From a virus, in the IMG/VR virus record IMGVR_UViG_3300038620_000113, positions 1-60,912 of that record: a stretch of DNA of 60,912 nt. One strand, given 5' to 3'. Made by a program: the position numbers and the translations under genes. Below the pieces are notes generated by a model. The model made no database searches, was not told the origin of the DNA, and worked only from the letters and a program-made list of their open reading frames with translations. Position 1 is the stretch's first letter, and each line of letters starts with the position of its first letter. This document shows, in pieces, positions 33,723 through 40,516 of the stretch.

Positions 33723-34622
33723 ATGAAAACTAAACTACCCACATTTAACCAGTTTATTAATGAATCTTTAGTTAATGAAAAGCTTTATGATGAACCCGTA
33801 GAAGTAAATGGAAAGGTTTTAGTTATACGATTTTCAGATGATATTCAAAATGATATTAAAAGGGGGTATAGCACTTGGAATCTGGGTGGGGATCACTCAG
33901 AAATTCCCGGAGTTTTTAATAGTTTAAAATCGGCTGTTCTTGGGCTTTTTAGTGATTCTCAATACGCCGCCCTTTTTAATTATGATGGTGTTGTTTGGCG
34001 TATTCAATATGACTTTATTAATGATTATATTGATTCTGACAATTTAAAGGGTTTTTATAATTACTTAAAAAAACATAAAGATCGTTATCTGTTAGATATG
34101 TTTAATAAAGTTAAAGATTATGAAGAATTTGAAGAGGAATTAAATAATGACTTGGAAGACATTAAAAATTATTACGGAAAAACGTCTGAAGGGTGGATTG
34201 AATTTTTAAGCAGGTTTGATTTGCGTCCTGATAGAATGCTGGAGGAAATGTTTGAAAATAATTGGGAAAGCGCAAAGTATTATGTTTTAAATATTATTAA
34301 AGAAATGGACAAAACAGGTGGTAAAACTTGTATTGAAGATATAAGATATAATAAAAATTATAATAGTTGGGGTATAGTGCATCACGAAGGACTTTCTTGT
34401 TTTCTTGCTCCCTTTGACAATATAGAGAAAAACTTTGAAATGGCTAAAGATATAGCAAATGATTTGTTAGGCTCTAGTTTCGGTTATGTTGCTATAGGTG
34501 ATGTAGAGGTTTATAAAAGCATGAAAATTAAAATGCATAATGATACAGTTAATATGCACTTTTTACTTTGTGATTCCGTTGAAGAAGAAGAATGTGGAGA
34601 GCCTGTTCATTATACAGATTAG
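33723..34622 (+). CDS. CTS-tagged protein, unknown function
   Basis: 299 residues. The tag is MKTKLPTFNQFINESLVNEK; FINE and, eight residues on, LVNE are both possible [LI]-x-E or similar cut sites. The domain that follows is mixed alpha/beta with EDIKNYYGKTSEGWIEFL and a late segment YGVAIGDVEV-like (GYVAIGDVEVYKS). No family is recognised. It diverges from the exonuclease gene across a 53-bp spacer containing AATAAATA-like sequence on both strands. Confidence 0.75.
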   Translation: MKTKLPTFNQFINESLVNEKLYDEPVEVNGKVLVIRFSDDIQNDIKRGYSTWNLGGDHSEIPGVFNSLKSAVLGLFSDSQYAALFNYDGVVWRIQYDFINDYIDSDNLKGFYNYLKKHKDRYLLDMFNKVKDYEEFEEELNNDLEDIKNYYGKTSEGWIEFLSRFDLRPDRMLEEMFENNWESAKYYVLNIIKEMDKTGGKTCIEDIRYNKNYNSWGIVHHEGLSCFLAPFDNIEKNFEMAKDIANDLLGSSFGYVAIGDVEVYKSMKIKMHNDTVNMHFLLCDSVEEEECGEPVHYTD

Positions 34623-34681
34623 TTTTACAAAGTTTGATAACATATAAAACTACTATTTTTTAATATAAGCAATAAAAAACT

Positions 34682-35299
34682 ATGAACACCACTTTGTGTG
34701 GTTGTAATTTTTCAAACGAAAGTCCAAAAATTCTTTTTTTTATTGAGCAAGTAGATTATCAAACTGCAATGAAAATTGTAATTGATAATCACTATTTGCA
34801 CAGAAAGCCACCTTGTAGCAGAGCTTATGGAATTTTTTGTAATTCCTGTCAAAAGATATTAGGAGTAGTGGTGTATGGTGTTTCTTGCAGTAACACTTTA
34901 TTAAGAGGAATTTGTGGTGAAGATGAAGCAAACAGCGTTTATGAACTTACAAGACTATGGATAAAGGATGGAACACCAAGAAATACTGAAAGTTATCTTA
35001 TAGGAAATACATTAAAGTTACTTGATAAGGAAATAATAGTTTCGTTTTCCGAAATAGCACAGGGGCATATTGGAACAGTTTACCAAGCCACAAATTTTTT
35101 ATATTGTGGATTGAGTGCAAAATTCAGAGACCCAAAAGTTAAAGGACTTGAACACCAACACCATGCAACCTATGCTAGAAATATGACTATGAAGCAAGTC
35201 AAGGAAAAGTATGGAGAAGAAAACGTTTACTATGTAGATAGACCAAGAAAGCACCGATATATTTTTTTTAACGGAAAAAGGAACTTTTTAAAAAGTTAA
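34682..35299 (+). CDS. mom: Mom-like DNA adenine-modifying acyltransferase
   Basis: 205 residues. The signature is clear: MKIVIDNHYLHRKPP (about 30-44), AYGIFCNS, GVVVYGVSCS, VYELTRLWIKDGTPRNTES (about 88-106), IVSFSEIAQGHIGTVYQATNF and LSAKFRDP. This is the family of phage Mu Mom, a GNAT-type enzyme that converts adenine to a carbamoylmethyl derivative, making DNA resistant to many restriction enzymes. The N-terminal 20 residues with Cys pairs (CGCNF) are extra. It stands beside TnpB and the tRNA region and fits with the methylases elsewhere in the window. Confidence 0.75.
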   Translation: MNTTLCGCNFSNESPKILFFIEQVDYQTAMKIVIDNHYLHRKPPCSRAYGIFCNSCQKILGVVVYGVSCSNTLLRGICGEDEANSVYELTRLWIKDGTPRNTESYLIGNTLKLLDKEIIVSFSEIAQGHIGTVYQATNFLYCGLSAKFRDPKVKGLEHQHHATYARNMTMKQVKEKYGEENVYYVDRPRKHRYIFFNGKRNFLKS

Positions 35300-35344
35300 A
35301 GTATGATGTTCTACCGTTACAACAACAAATGAAATTCTTTGAAT

Positions 35345-36562
35345 TTATTTTTGCTGTTTTTCGTGGCGAAAGGTACGGTAACAGCCTTTCCGGTCGATAT
35401 TCAATGCCGCATTATAATCGGCATTAGTTGAATATCCACAATCAATACATCTAAACCGCTCTTGAGAGGAACGATTTTCACGATGCAATGAACCACAATT
35501 AGAGCAAGTCTGACTAGTATAAGCCGGTGAAACCTTCATCAACTTGATACCAGTTTCACTACAAACTTGCTCTAGTTTCTTTATAGTTTTAGCGTAAGAC
35601 CAGTATTGAAGTTTGTTGTTAGTCTTTTTGCCTAACTTGGATTTATGCTTGACTTGTTTGAGGTCTTCGATAGAAAGCAATTCCACACCGTTTAGGTCTA
35701 ATTTTTGGTTAATACAATAATTGATTAAATTATCTCGTTGAATCAGTTTCCGCTTGTAAGCCTTAGAGCCGCGTTGTTTACGGGTGATTTGTTCATAGAG
35801 GCTATCAAATTCTTGACCTATTGATTGATTATCACTAGTCTGAATAAAGACCTTCTGACCTAAGTCAATTCCTATATGAGAACAATCGGGATTAGCCATT
35901 GGCTGCGGGGCATTCTTCTCCCAAAACAAGTTAATAAATGTCTTACCTGATTTTCTTTGTACTTGAATAGTATTTTTGAGTTGATACTGGCTATTGAGTA
36001 ACTGATTGGAATGACGGTGTTGTTTAAGTGGTAGATGAATGGTATAATAACGGTTTTTAGTATTGTAGTTGCGGTAGGGAGTGGTTATTTTAACGAAGTT
36101 ATCAAAATGATTTCCCCTTCTTATGTTACAAAGAGCACTCTCTAGGCTTAAATTAACATTATTCAAATTAGGCTTAGTAAAATATTTGCTTAAATGAACC
36201 GGCTTGAGATTGAGTTTTTTGAATCGCTTTTGTAAGAATGGATGATTGGGCTTATGTTTTATCAAGTAAGCATAAACCTTTTGATAGCGCTTATAACGGC
36301 GCTGGTTGGCTTTGGAACTTTGAGATCGAATGATTTCGGATGCCTGTTTATAGGCGGCTTTCCGATACTTAGAATGCTCAATGTTACAAACAATAGGTAA
36401 ATTAGAATTGCCTAGAGTGGCCCGCAAAGGCAATTGATTGGCTAGAATCAAATCTAAGTAATGATTAACACAACGAGTATAATCTTCCATTACTTGATTC
36501 AGGAACCTTAACTTACCTTGATTGGTTATCCGAGTAATGCTATGCCGTGAGGTTTTAATCAA
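35345..36562 (-). CDS. tnpB: TnpB RNA-guided nuclease of an IS200/IS605-type element
   Basis: 405 residues, the standard TnpB size. RuvC-I is SHIGIDLGQKV (about 231-241), RuvC-II ELLSIEDLKQV (about 292-302) and RuvC-III NADYNAALNI (about 380-389). The zinc ribbon is TCSNCG...FRCIDCG. All catalytic D-E-D residues are present. Its GC content is clearly above the neighbours', showing recent transfer. No TnpA transposase is visible, so the element is non-autonomous or TnpB is domesticated. Its reRNA would overlap the 3' end and run below 35345. A 60-bp remnant of another copy lies at 31231. Confidence 0.9.
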   Translation of the reverse strand: MIKTSRHSITRITNQGKLRFLNQVMEDYTRCVNHYLDLILANQLPLRATLGNSNLPIVCNIEHSKYRKAAYKQASEIIRSQSSKANQRRYKRYQKVYAYLIKHKPNHPFLQKRFKKLNLKPVHLSKYFTKPNLNNVNLSLESALCNIRRGNHFDNFVKITTPYRNYNTKNRYYTIHLPLKQHRHSNQLLNSQYQLKNTIQVQRKSGKTFINLFWEKNAPQPMANPDCSHIGIDLGQKVFIQTSDNQSIGQEFDSLYEQITRKQRGSKAYKRKLIQRDNLINYCINQKLDLNGVELLSIEDLKQVKHKSKLGKKTNNKLQYWSYAKTIKKLEQVCSETGIKLMKVSPAYTSQTCSNCGSLHRENRSSQERFRCIDCGYSTNADYNAALNIDRKGCYRTFRHEKQQK

Positions 36563-36773
36563 AAGAAAAAATCTTTTTCCTACTTTATTTATTTAGTTGA
36601 ATAAAGAGAAATGATTGACTTAATTAATTTTCATTTCATTTCACTTTTTAGCAAAGAATTTCAAATTATAGTTTTTGCTGTTGTAACCCTATCCAAAAAA
36701 CCAATAAATGTAAATCTGTAAAACTTTTATAGATTTATTTTTTGTAATTTTTTAACACAAACAATAAAAAACT

Positions 36774-37220
36774 ATGAACAACACCATTAAAGTGAACAGG
36801 GGTGACTATAATTTAACCACTATGATTTTTCACGCCAAAGAAGATAATTTTCAACATCTTCTAGATAATATAATTAATAGTTTAGAAGAAGTTGAAGTTT
36901 ATATTAATGACGAAGCCTTACAAAGAGGAATAAATATCAAATCTGTAAATTGGGTCAGTAATACTGATGAAACCAAACCAGAAGGACCTACATTAATGAT
37001 TGAGTTTGACAAAAAGAAAAAAGAAAAAATGTTTCTTTTTTGGACTGTAGAATATAATTTAGGAGTAAAACTTTACTTTGAAAATCAAAGCAGTAGCAGA
37101 AATGTTTTTAATAATTACGTTTTAAAAGGTCAATTCACACATGATTCATGGACTTTTGAATTAACGACCAAAAAAATGTGGGACACGTATCTAAAAGTAG
37201 CTTTTGATGAATATTTTTAA
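36774..37220 (+). CDS. Hypothetical protein
   Basis: 148 residues, acidic N-terminal helix (HLLDNIINSLEEVEVYINDEA) followed by a beta-rich part (MFLFWTVEYNLGVKLYFENQ) and ending KVAFDEYF. No recognised domain and no CTS. It is the first gene after the TnpB insertion; a 210-bp spacer with a TATAGATTTATTTTTT-like A/T hairpin precedes it. Confidence 0.6.
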   Translation: MNNTIKVNRGDYNLTTMIFHAKEDNFQHLLDNIINSLEEVEVYINDEALQRGINIKSVNWVSNTDETKPEGPTLMIEFDKKKKEKMFLFWTVEYNLGVKLYFENQSSSRNVFNNYVLKGQFTHDSWTFELTTKKMWDTYLKVAFDEYF

Positions 37221-37240
37221 TTTCGGTAATACTATATTGT

Positions 37241-37248
37241 TATAAATA
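37241..37248 (+). promoter_or_regulatory. Late promoter, exact TATAAATA
   Basis: TATAAATA 12 bp before the ATG of the small membrane protein at 37261, in the context TTGTTATAAATAAATT. Confidence 0.6.
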
Positions 37249-37260
37249 AATTACAATTCT

Positions 37261-37452
37261 ATGGAAATTACAAGTCAAATGATTCACACAGTGGGCCTTA
37301 TTGTGGGAATACAAATTCTAGGTTCTATAATTGGGGAAATGTTAAACCCCCTTCGTAAAAAACCAAAGACATGGCTTAAAATAATTGAGATTATAATTTT
37401 TGTTCTGGTATTAACAACCACGTTGTTTAATGGTTACATGCTATTTACTTAA
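37261..37452 (+). CDS. Small membrane protein
   Basis: 63 residues with two hydrophobic segments (about 10-27, IHTVGLIVGIQILGSIIG; and 43-62, IIEIIIFVLVLTTTLFNGY) joined by a basic loop (NPLRKKPKTW). This looks like a two-pass inner-membrane peptide. The exact TATAAATA upstream marks it as late. A holin or other lysis role is conceivable but not shown. Confidence 0.6.
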   Translation: MEITSQMIHTVGLIVGIQILGSIIGEMLNPLRKKPKTWLKIIEIIIFVLVLTTTLFNGYMLFT

Positions 37453-37495
37453 AATAATAAAGCACAGCCTAACCATTAAAATTTTAAATTTGTTC

Positions 37496-37526
37496 TTGCT
37501 AAGTATTCAGTTATGTGTTATATTTA
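37496..37526 (+). promoter_or_regulatory. Weak promoter TTGCTA-N17-TATATTTA
   Basis: Imperfect copy of the TTGACA-N17-TAnnTTnG arrangement, 37 bp upstream of the gene at 37564 and the tRNAs beyond it. Confidence 0.35.
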
Positions 37527-37563
37527 TATTATACTAGTATTCAAACTTTAATCTTAAAATATT

Positions 37564-37842
37564 ATGGACTCGGAAATCACAAACCAAGTAAAAGACCTCC
37601 TTGATGAAGAAATAAACATCTATATAAATGATGATTATTCTGGGAGAGGAATGTTTGGAGAAAAAACAAGTGCTTTAGTTGTTAATGAGCATGGCTTTAA
37701 AGGAATTTTAATGCTAATTCATTTTCTTACGGAAAGAGTAAAAATAAATGATTTAAGTCATGAAGAATTTCTTTCTATTATAGAAGAAGTTAGTTCTGCC
37801 CGGCTTGATGAAATGGGTAAAGATGGTATTGTAATTTATTAA
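37564..37842 (+). CDS. Hypothetical acidic protein
   Basis: 92 residues, acidic, alpha/beta (MDSEITNQVKDLLDEEINIY, LVVNEHGFKGILMLIHFL). No family is recognised. It lies 46 bp upstream of tRNA-Ser(UGA) in the same direction and may share its transcript. Confidence 0.6.
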   Translation: MDSEITNQVKDLLDEEINIYINDDYSGRGMFGEKTSALVVNEHGFKGILMLIHFLTERVKINDLSHEEFLSIIEEVSSARLDEMGKDGIVIY

Positions 37843-37888
37843 AAATAAGTAAAACTTATTTACAGAATGCTAAGCTTAAAACTGTAAT

Positions 37889-37978
37889 GGAGGGGCAAGC
37901 AGACTTGGTGACTGCGTCCGACTTGAAATCGGTTCGGGTTAGTAGCCCTTGGAGGTTCGATCCCCTCCCTCTCCGCCA
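37889..37978 (+). tRNA. tRNA-Ser(UGA), copy 1
   Basis: GGAGGGG pairs with CCTCTCC (one G-U). The anticodon loop CTTGAAA has anticodon TGA, and a long variable arm marks tRNA-Ser. The 3' CCA is encoded. Position 8 appears to be C rather than the near-universal U, and the T-stem has one A-C mismatch. Confidence 0.85.
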
Positions 37979-38091
37979 CATTACTTTTTAAGATCTAGTT
38001 TAATTTTTTCATCTCATCTTTTGACAACGAAAGATAAAAGCATTAAATTAGAGGATAGAAAAATTGTATAACTTAATAAAGAAAGTATTGT

Positions 38092-38268
38092 ATGTTCATG
38101 TATTGTGAAGATTGTGGTTATGATTCAGGCGACGAAGGCAATAATAAAGAGTTGCTAAAAAAGGTCAAATCTGACTACAAAGAAGAACAAAAAGAAGAAC
38201 CAAGCTTTGACAGTTTTAGGGATGCAAAGTGCCCTAAGTGTAAAAGTTTTAATCTAAATGTTGATTAA
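38092..38268 (+). CDS. Small zinc-ribbon protein, 58 aa
   Basis: ATG at 38092 opens a 58-codon frame starting MFMYCEDCGYDSGDEG and ending CPKCKSFNLNVD. Two C-x-x-C pairs 42 residues apart make a zinc ribbon, with a charged acidic/lysine linker between. Such small proteins are common in phages and may bind nucleic acid or host RNA polymerase. It lies between two tRNA genes. Confidence 0.6.
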   Translation: MFMYCEDCGYDSGDEGNNKELLKKVKSDYKEEQKEEPSFDSFRDAKCPKCKSFNLNVD

Positions 38269-38287
38269 AATCTTTATGAAGAACTTT

Positions 38288-38330
38288 GGGGCTTTTAGCT
38301 TAAACGGTTAGAATAACTATAACTAACAAT
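38288..38330 (+). pseudogene. 5' half of a decayed tRNA
   Basis: GGGGCTTTTAGCTTAAACGG and the next bases (TTAGAATA) form a tRNA acceptor 5' strand and a normal-looking D-arm, but no anticodon arm, T-arm or acceptor 3' strand follows before tRNA-Met starts at 38337. Remnant of tandem tRNA duplication or deletion. Confidence 0.5.
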
Positions 38331-38336
38331 GAGGTA

Positions 38337-38410
38337 GGGCCTGTGGTCTAATTGGTTAAGGCATCGCTCTCATAAAGCGAAAATTCTCGGTTCGATTCCG
38401 AGCAGGCCCA
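38337..38410 (+). tRNA. tRNA with CAU anticodon (Met, or Ile2)
   Basis: GGGCCTG pairs with CAGGCCC. The anticodon loop is CTCATAA (CAT), and the T-loop is TTCGATT. Discriminator A; CCA is not encoded, so the CCA-adding enzyme is required for maturation. Elongator Met versus lysidine-modified Ile cannot be decided by eye. Confidence 0.85.
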
Positions 38411-38436
38411 CTTAAACAATAAATTATTTAACAAAT

Positions 38437-38766
38437 ATGAACAAGCATGAAAGAATAAAAGCAGTTGCTAAACAGTTAAAAAATGATGGTTGGGATGTTA
38501 GAGCTTCTAATATAGAAGGATTTGATCCCCCCGATATGATTGAAGGTTATGTTCCAAGTATTGTTGCTTATAAAAATACGCACAAAAGAATTATTGAAAT
38601 AGAGCAAAAGAAACCAAAAATTTTTAATAAATTTATATTTTCAAAATTTCGATTTACAAATAAAAAAGAAAAAATAGAAGCATTTAAAAAAAGTGCCCAA
38701 CGACAAAGCAATACTACTGTTTGGGTCTTTTATGCAGGTGGTAAAACTCTTCAAATGGTAAGTTAG
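38437..38766 (+). CDS. Hypothetical protein, possibly inactive nuclease-like fold
   Basis: 109 residues. GWDVRASNIEGFDPP, then GYVPSIVAY, then KRIIEIEQKK resembles the layout of small PD-(D/E)XK-like proteins ('GY.V.A...G...P..i.GyiPDi.a....k..iiEvE'), but Ser replaces the metal Asp. It is therefore probably inactive or not a nuclease. It lies between tRNA-Met and tRNA-Lys. Confidence 0.45.
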   Translation: MNKHERIKAVAKQLKNDGWDVRASNIEGFDPPDMIEGYVPSIVAYKNTHKRIIEIEQKKPKIFNKFIFSKFRFTNKKEKIEAFKKSAQRQSNTTVWVFYAGGKTLQMVS

Positions 38767-38784
38767 TTTACCCTGTAGAAACAA

Positions 38785-38857
38785 CCGTCAGTAGCTCAGT
38801 TGGCAGAGCAACAGACTTTTAATCTGTGGGTCGGGGGTTCGAATCCTCCCTGACGGA
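38785..38857 (+). tRNA. tRNA-Lys(UUU)
   Basis: CCGTCAG pairs with CTGACGG. The D-arm is AGCTCAGTTGGCAGAGC, the anticodon loop CTTTTAA (TTT) and the T-loop TTCGAAT. Discriminator A; CCA is not encoded. tRNA-Lys is the target of several anticodon nucleases, including PrrC. Confidence 0.9.
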
Positions 38858-39114
38858 CTATAAAACAAAATTGAATATGGTTGATAATACTTTTAACTTT
38901 TTTCTAATCCATAGTAAAGATTATGGCTGCTTATTTGCGTTTTGAGCTTCTGTAATTTTTATGGGATTTATATCTGTTAAAATTCACTTTCATAATTTGA
39001 ATTATCGAGGAAAAATATATTCCCTAAAATATTAAATTATACAATACTTGTTGGATGTAATTTTATCTTTTATTTTTATTGTTTCTATAGTTGTTCCACT
39101 AATTTTGATAATAT
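38858..39114. other. Spacer without recognised content
   Basis: About 257 AT-rich bases between tRNA-Lys and the next gene. I see no gene longer than about 22 codons, no clear hairpin and no promoter match. Confidence 0.5.
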
Positions 39115-39369
39115 ATGATTATTCCTAGTTACGAAGAAGTGAAAAAGTATGTTCAAACTCAAGGTGAAGACTTTGAACCTGTAATGACAGACAATCCTTA
39201 TCTTAACTTTATGATGGAGGTTGCTATTCAGGAACTTTACTTTCCTGGTGAAGATGACAACTATACCTTGGAGGATTGGAGAAAAGAAGAAAGTGATTTT
39301 GTTCGAGAAGTAGAAGCAGTAGGTAAAGAAAATCTTTACCCTATGGAAGAAATTTTCCCTAACACTTGA
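39115..39369 (+). CDS. Hypothetical acidic protein
   Basis: 84 residues, acidic and helical (IPSYEEVKKYVQTQGEDFEP, FMMEVAIQELYFPGEDDN). No family is recognised. Its stop codon overlaps the TTGACA box of the downstream promoter at 39366. Confidence 0.55.
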   Translation: MIIPSYEEVKKYVQTQGEDFEPVMTDNPYLNFMMEVAIQELYFPGEDDNYTLEDWRKEESDFVREVEAVGKENLYPMEEIFPNT

Positions 39370-39396
39370 CAATTGTTAAATATTACTTTACCTTAG
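39366..39396 (+). promoter_or_regulatory. Promoter TTGACA-N17-TACCTTAG
   Basis: TTGACA at 39366-39371, a 17-bp spacer and TACCTTAG at 39389-39396. The start site would fall near 39403, just before the tRNA-like RNA. Confidence 0.75.
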
Positions 39397-39402
39397 TGGT
39401 AT

Positions 39403-39500
39403 AATACAATGAAAAAGAGTTAAAAAAGAAGACTCTGGTGAGTGCTTATTCCGCACCCCGGGAATAAGTGGGGGTTCGATTCCTTCCCTTTTTTTAACTT
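39403..39500 (+). ncRNA. Degenerate tRNA-like RNA
   Basis: The 3' half has a tRNA T-arm (GGGGGTTCGATTCC) very like that of tRNA-Ser at 40221. The acceptor has become an A/U stem (AGTTAAAAAAG with CTTTTTTTAACT). In place of a normal anticodon arm is an 8-bp helix CTTATTCC/GGAATAAG with loop GCACCCCG, which lacks the U33 and purine-37 pattern. It follows a strong promoter and precedes hairpin array A. It may be a decayed tRNA or a tRNA mimic. Confidence 0.5.
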
Positions 39501-39675
39501 GATCAAGCCACTTCCTTACATTTAGCATTTGGACGGGGATATTTAGTGGCCATCTTATTTTTCATTGTTTATTAAAACTAGCCAAGAAACTTCCTTTATG
39601 CTAATTGGAATTTAGAAATAGTTTCCGCTAGTTGTTTATTTTTAGGTCAAAGAAGTTCCTTTTTTAATTGATTAT
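39501..39675 (+). ncRNA. Structured hairpin array A (two full units and one half)
   Basis: Unit A1: GAT-CAAG-CCACT-TCCTT (39505 region) closing with AGTGG-CC-ATC at 39545-39554. Unit A2: AACTAGC-CAAG-AAACT-TCCTT from 39576, closing with AGTTT-CC-GCTAGTT (39620-39633). Unit A3: GGT-CAAA-GAAGT-TCCTT (39646-39661) lacks its 3' half. All share an outer stem, a CAAR/CC internal loop, a 5-bp inner stem and TCCTT at the start of a loop of about 28-32 nt. Array B has the same plan with changed stem bases. Confidence 0.7.
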
Positions 39676-39679
39676 TGCT

Positions 39680-39814
39680 ATGCTTATTGCAGTTGGGGAC
39701 GTTCACGGCAAGTATAAAGAATTCACGCAGGCCTGTTCGCACTTGGAAAATCTTTACCTTTTTCAAGTGGGCGATTGGGGTGTAGGCTTCCGATGGTCAA
39801 AACCACCCTCTTAA
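39680..39814 (+). pseudogene. Truncated calcineurin-like phosphoesterase
   Basis: 44 codons, MLIAVGDVHGKYKEF then FQVGDWGVGF, the first two metal motifs (GDVHG, GDWG) of a Ser/Thr-phosphatase-like metallophosphoesterase, then a stop. The remaining motifs are missing. Local GC is higher than in neighbouring genes. It occupies, behind array A, the place that the TerD-like gene has behind array B. Confidence 0.6.
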
Positions 39815-39894
39815 ATGAACTGGAGTTGGCGGTGAGCCGCTTTTGAATAGGCGAATCAGCCGCTATTTTTCTAATCCAAATTAAACTTTCAACT

Positions 39895-40080
39895 ATGAAT
39901 AATAAACCTTTCGATATTAACAAACAGATAGAAAGAGATCAAAAAGAACAAGAATTCTGGAATCAGGAACTTGAGAATGTGGAATACAAAAAAGACAAAG
40001 AACGTTTAGAAAAAGAAGAACAAGATGAAATTGAACAGCAGATGATAGAAGAACAAATGCTTGAAGAGGAAAGTGATTGA
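39895..40080 (+). CDS. Small charged coiled-coil protein
   Basis: 61 residues, almost all Glu/Lys/Gln/Asp (FDINKQIERDQKEQEFWNQE and an acidic end EEQMLEEESD), predicted as a single long helix. No family is recognised. The gene lies between the two array cassettes. Confidence 0.5.
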   Translation: MNNKPFDINKQIERDQKEQEFWNQELENVEYKKDKERLEKEEQDEIEQQMIEEQMLEEESD

Positions 40081-40220
40081 CTTAAAGGAAAACTATAATT
40101 TGAAAATGATTCTTTTGTACTTTTTCTATCCGTTAGGAAAAAGCATTACATTGAATAACAGTTAATTGATATTTTGTAACTTTTAATCTTCCTATTTCGT
40201 TAAGGGAGTAGGAGGAACAA

Positions 40221-40306
40221 GGAAAGGCAAGCAGATTGGCGACTGTTCCCGACTTGAAATCGGGCGAGGTTAACAGCCCTTGGGGGTTCGAATCCCTCCC
40301 TTTCCG
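40221..40306 (+). tRNA. tRNA-Ser(UGA), copy 2
   Basis: GGAAAGG pairs with CCTTTCC. The anticodon loop is CTTGAAA (TGA), with a long variable arm and T-arm GGGGGTTCGAATCCCTC. Discriminator G; CCA is not encoded. Like copy 1 it reads CA AGCAG after the acceptor, so position 8 is C. Hairpin array B begins 8 bp downstream. Confidence 0.88.
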
Positions 40307-40314
40307 CTAAACGC

Positions 40315-40504
40315 GAGATCAAACCACTTCCTTTATAAATTCGATAATCAGTTAATATAGTGGTCATCTCCGGAATTAGATTCTAGCCAAGAAACTTCCT
40401 CAAAACGCTTTAGAAGAGCAATTAGTTTAGTTTCCGCTGTTTAATTTTAAGGTCAAAGAAGTTCCTTATTTTTTTAAAAGCCGATTATTACTTCCCACCT
40501 TTAA
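40315..40504 (+). ncRNA. Structured hairpin array B (three full units)
   Basis: B1: GAGAT (40315-40319), CAAA, CCACT, TCCTT, closing AGTGG (40359-40363), TC, ATCTC. B2: AGC, CAAG, AAACT (40392-40396), TCCTC, closing AGTTT (40429-40433), CC, GCT. B3: TTAAGGT, CAAA, GAAGT (40458-40462), TCCTT, closing ACTTC (40490-40494), CC, ACCTTTAA. Inner stems change in both arms together (CCACT/AGTGG, AAACT/AGTTT, GAAGT/ACTTC), as do the outer ones (GAGAT/ATCTC, AAGGT/ACCTT). That is covariation support for RNA structure. It ends 12 bp before the ATG at 40517. Confidence 0.75.
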
Positions 40505-40516
40505 TTTTTATTAGCT

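Noticed and set aside
36612-36660. TTGACT near 36614 as another early promoter
   Set aside because: No TAnnTT box at 17 bp spacing.
35300-36720. Inverted repeats CAAAGAATTTCA...TGTTGTAAC flanking TnpB as element ends
   Set aside because: Only partial matches with a large gap in one copy; IS200/IS605 elements do not have terminal inverted repeats. Noted but not called.
39501-40504. CRISPR or ToxIN-type repeat array
   Set aside because: Repeats are only about 17 bp, spacers are not uniform, and no cas or ToxN gene is adjacent; the covarying stems fit separate hairpins better.
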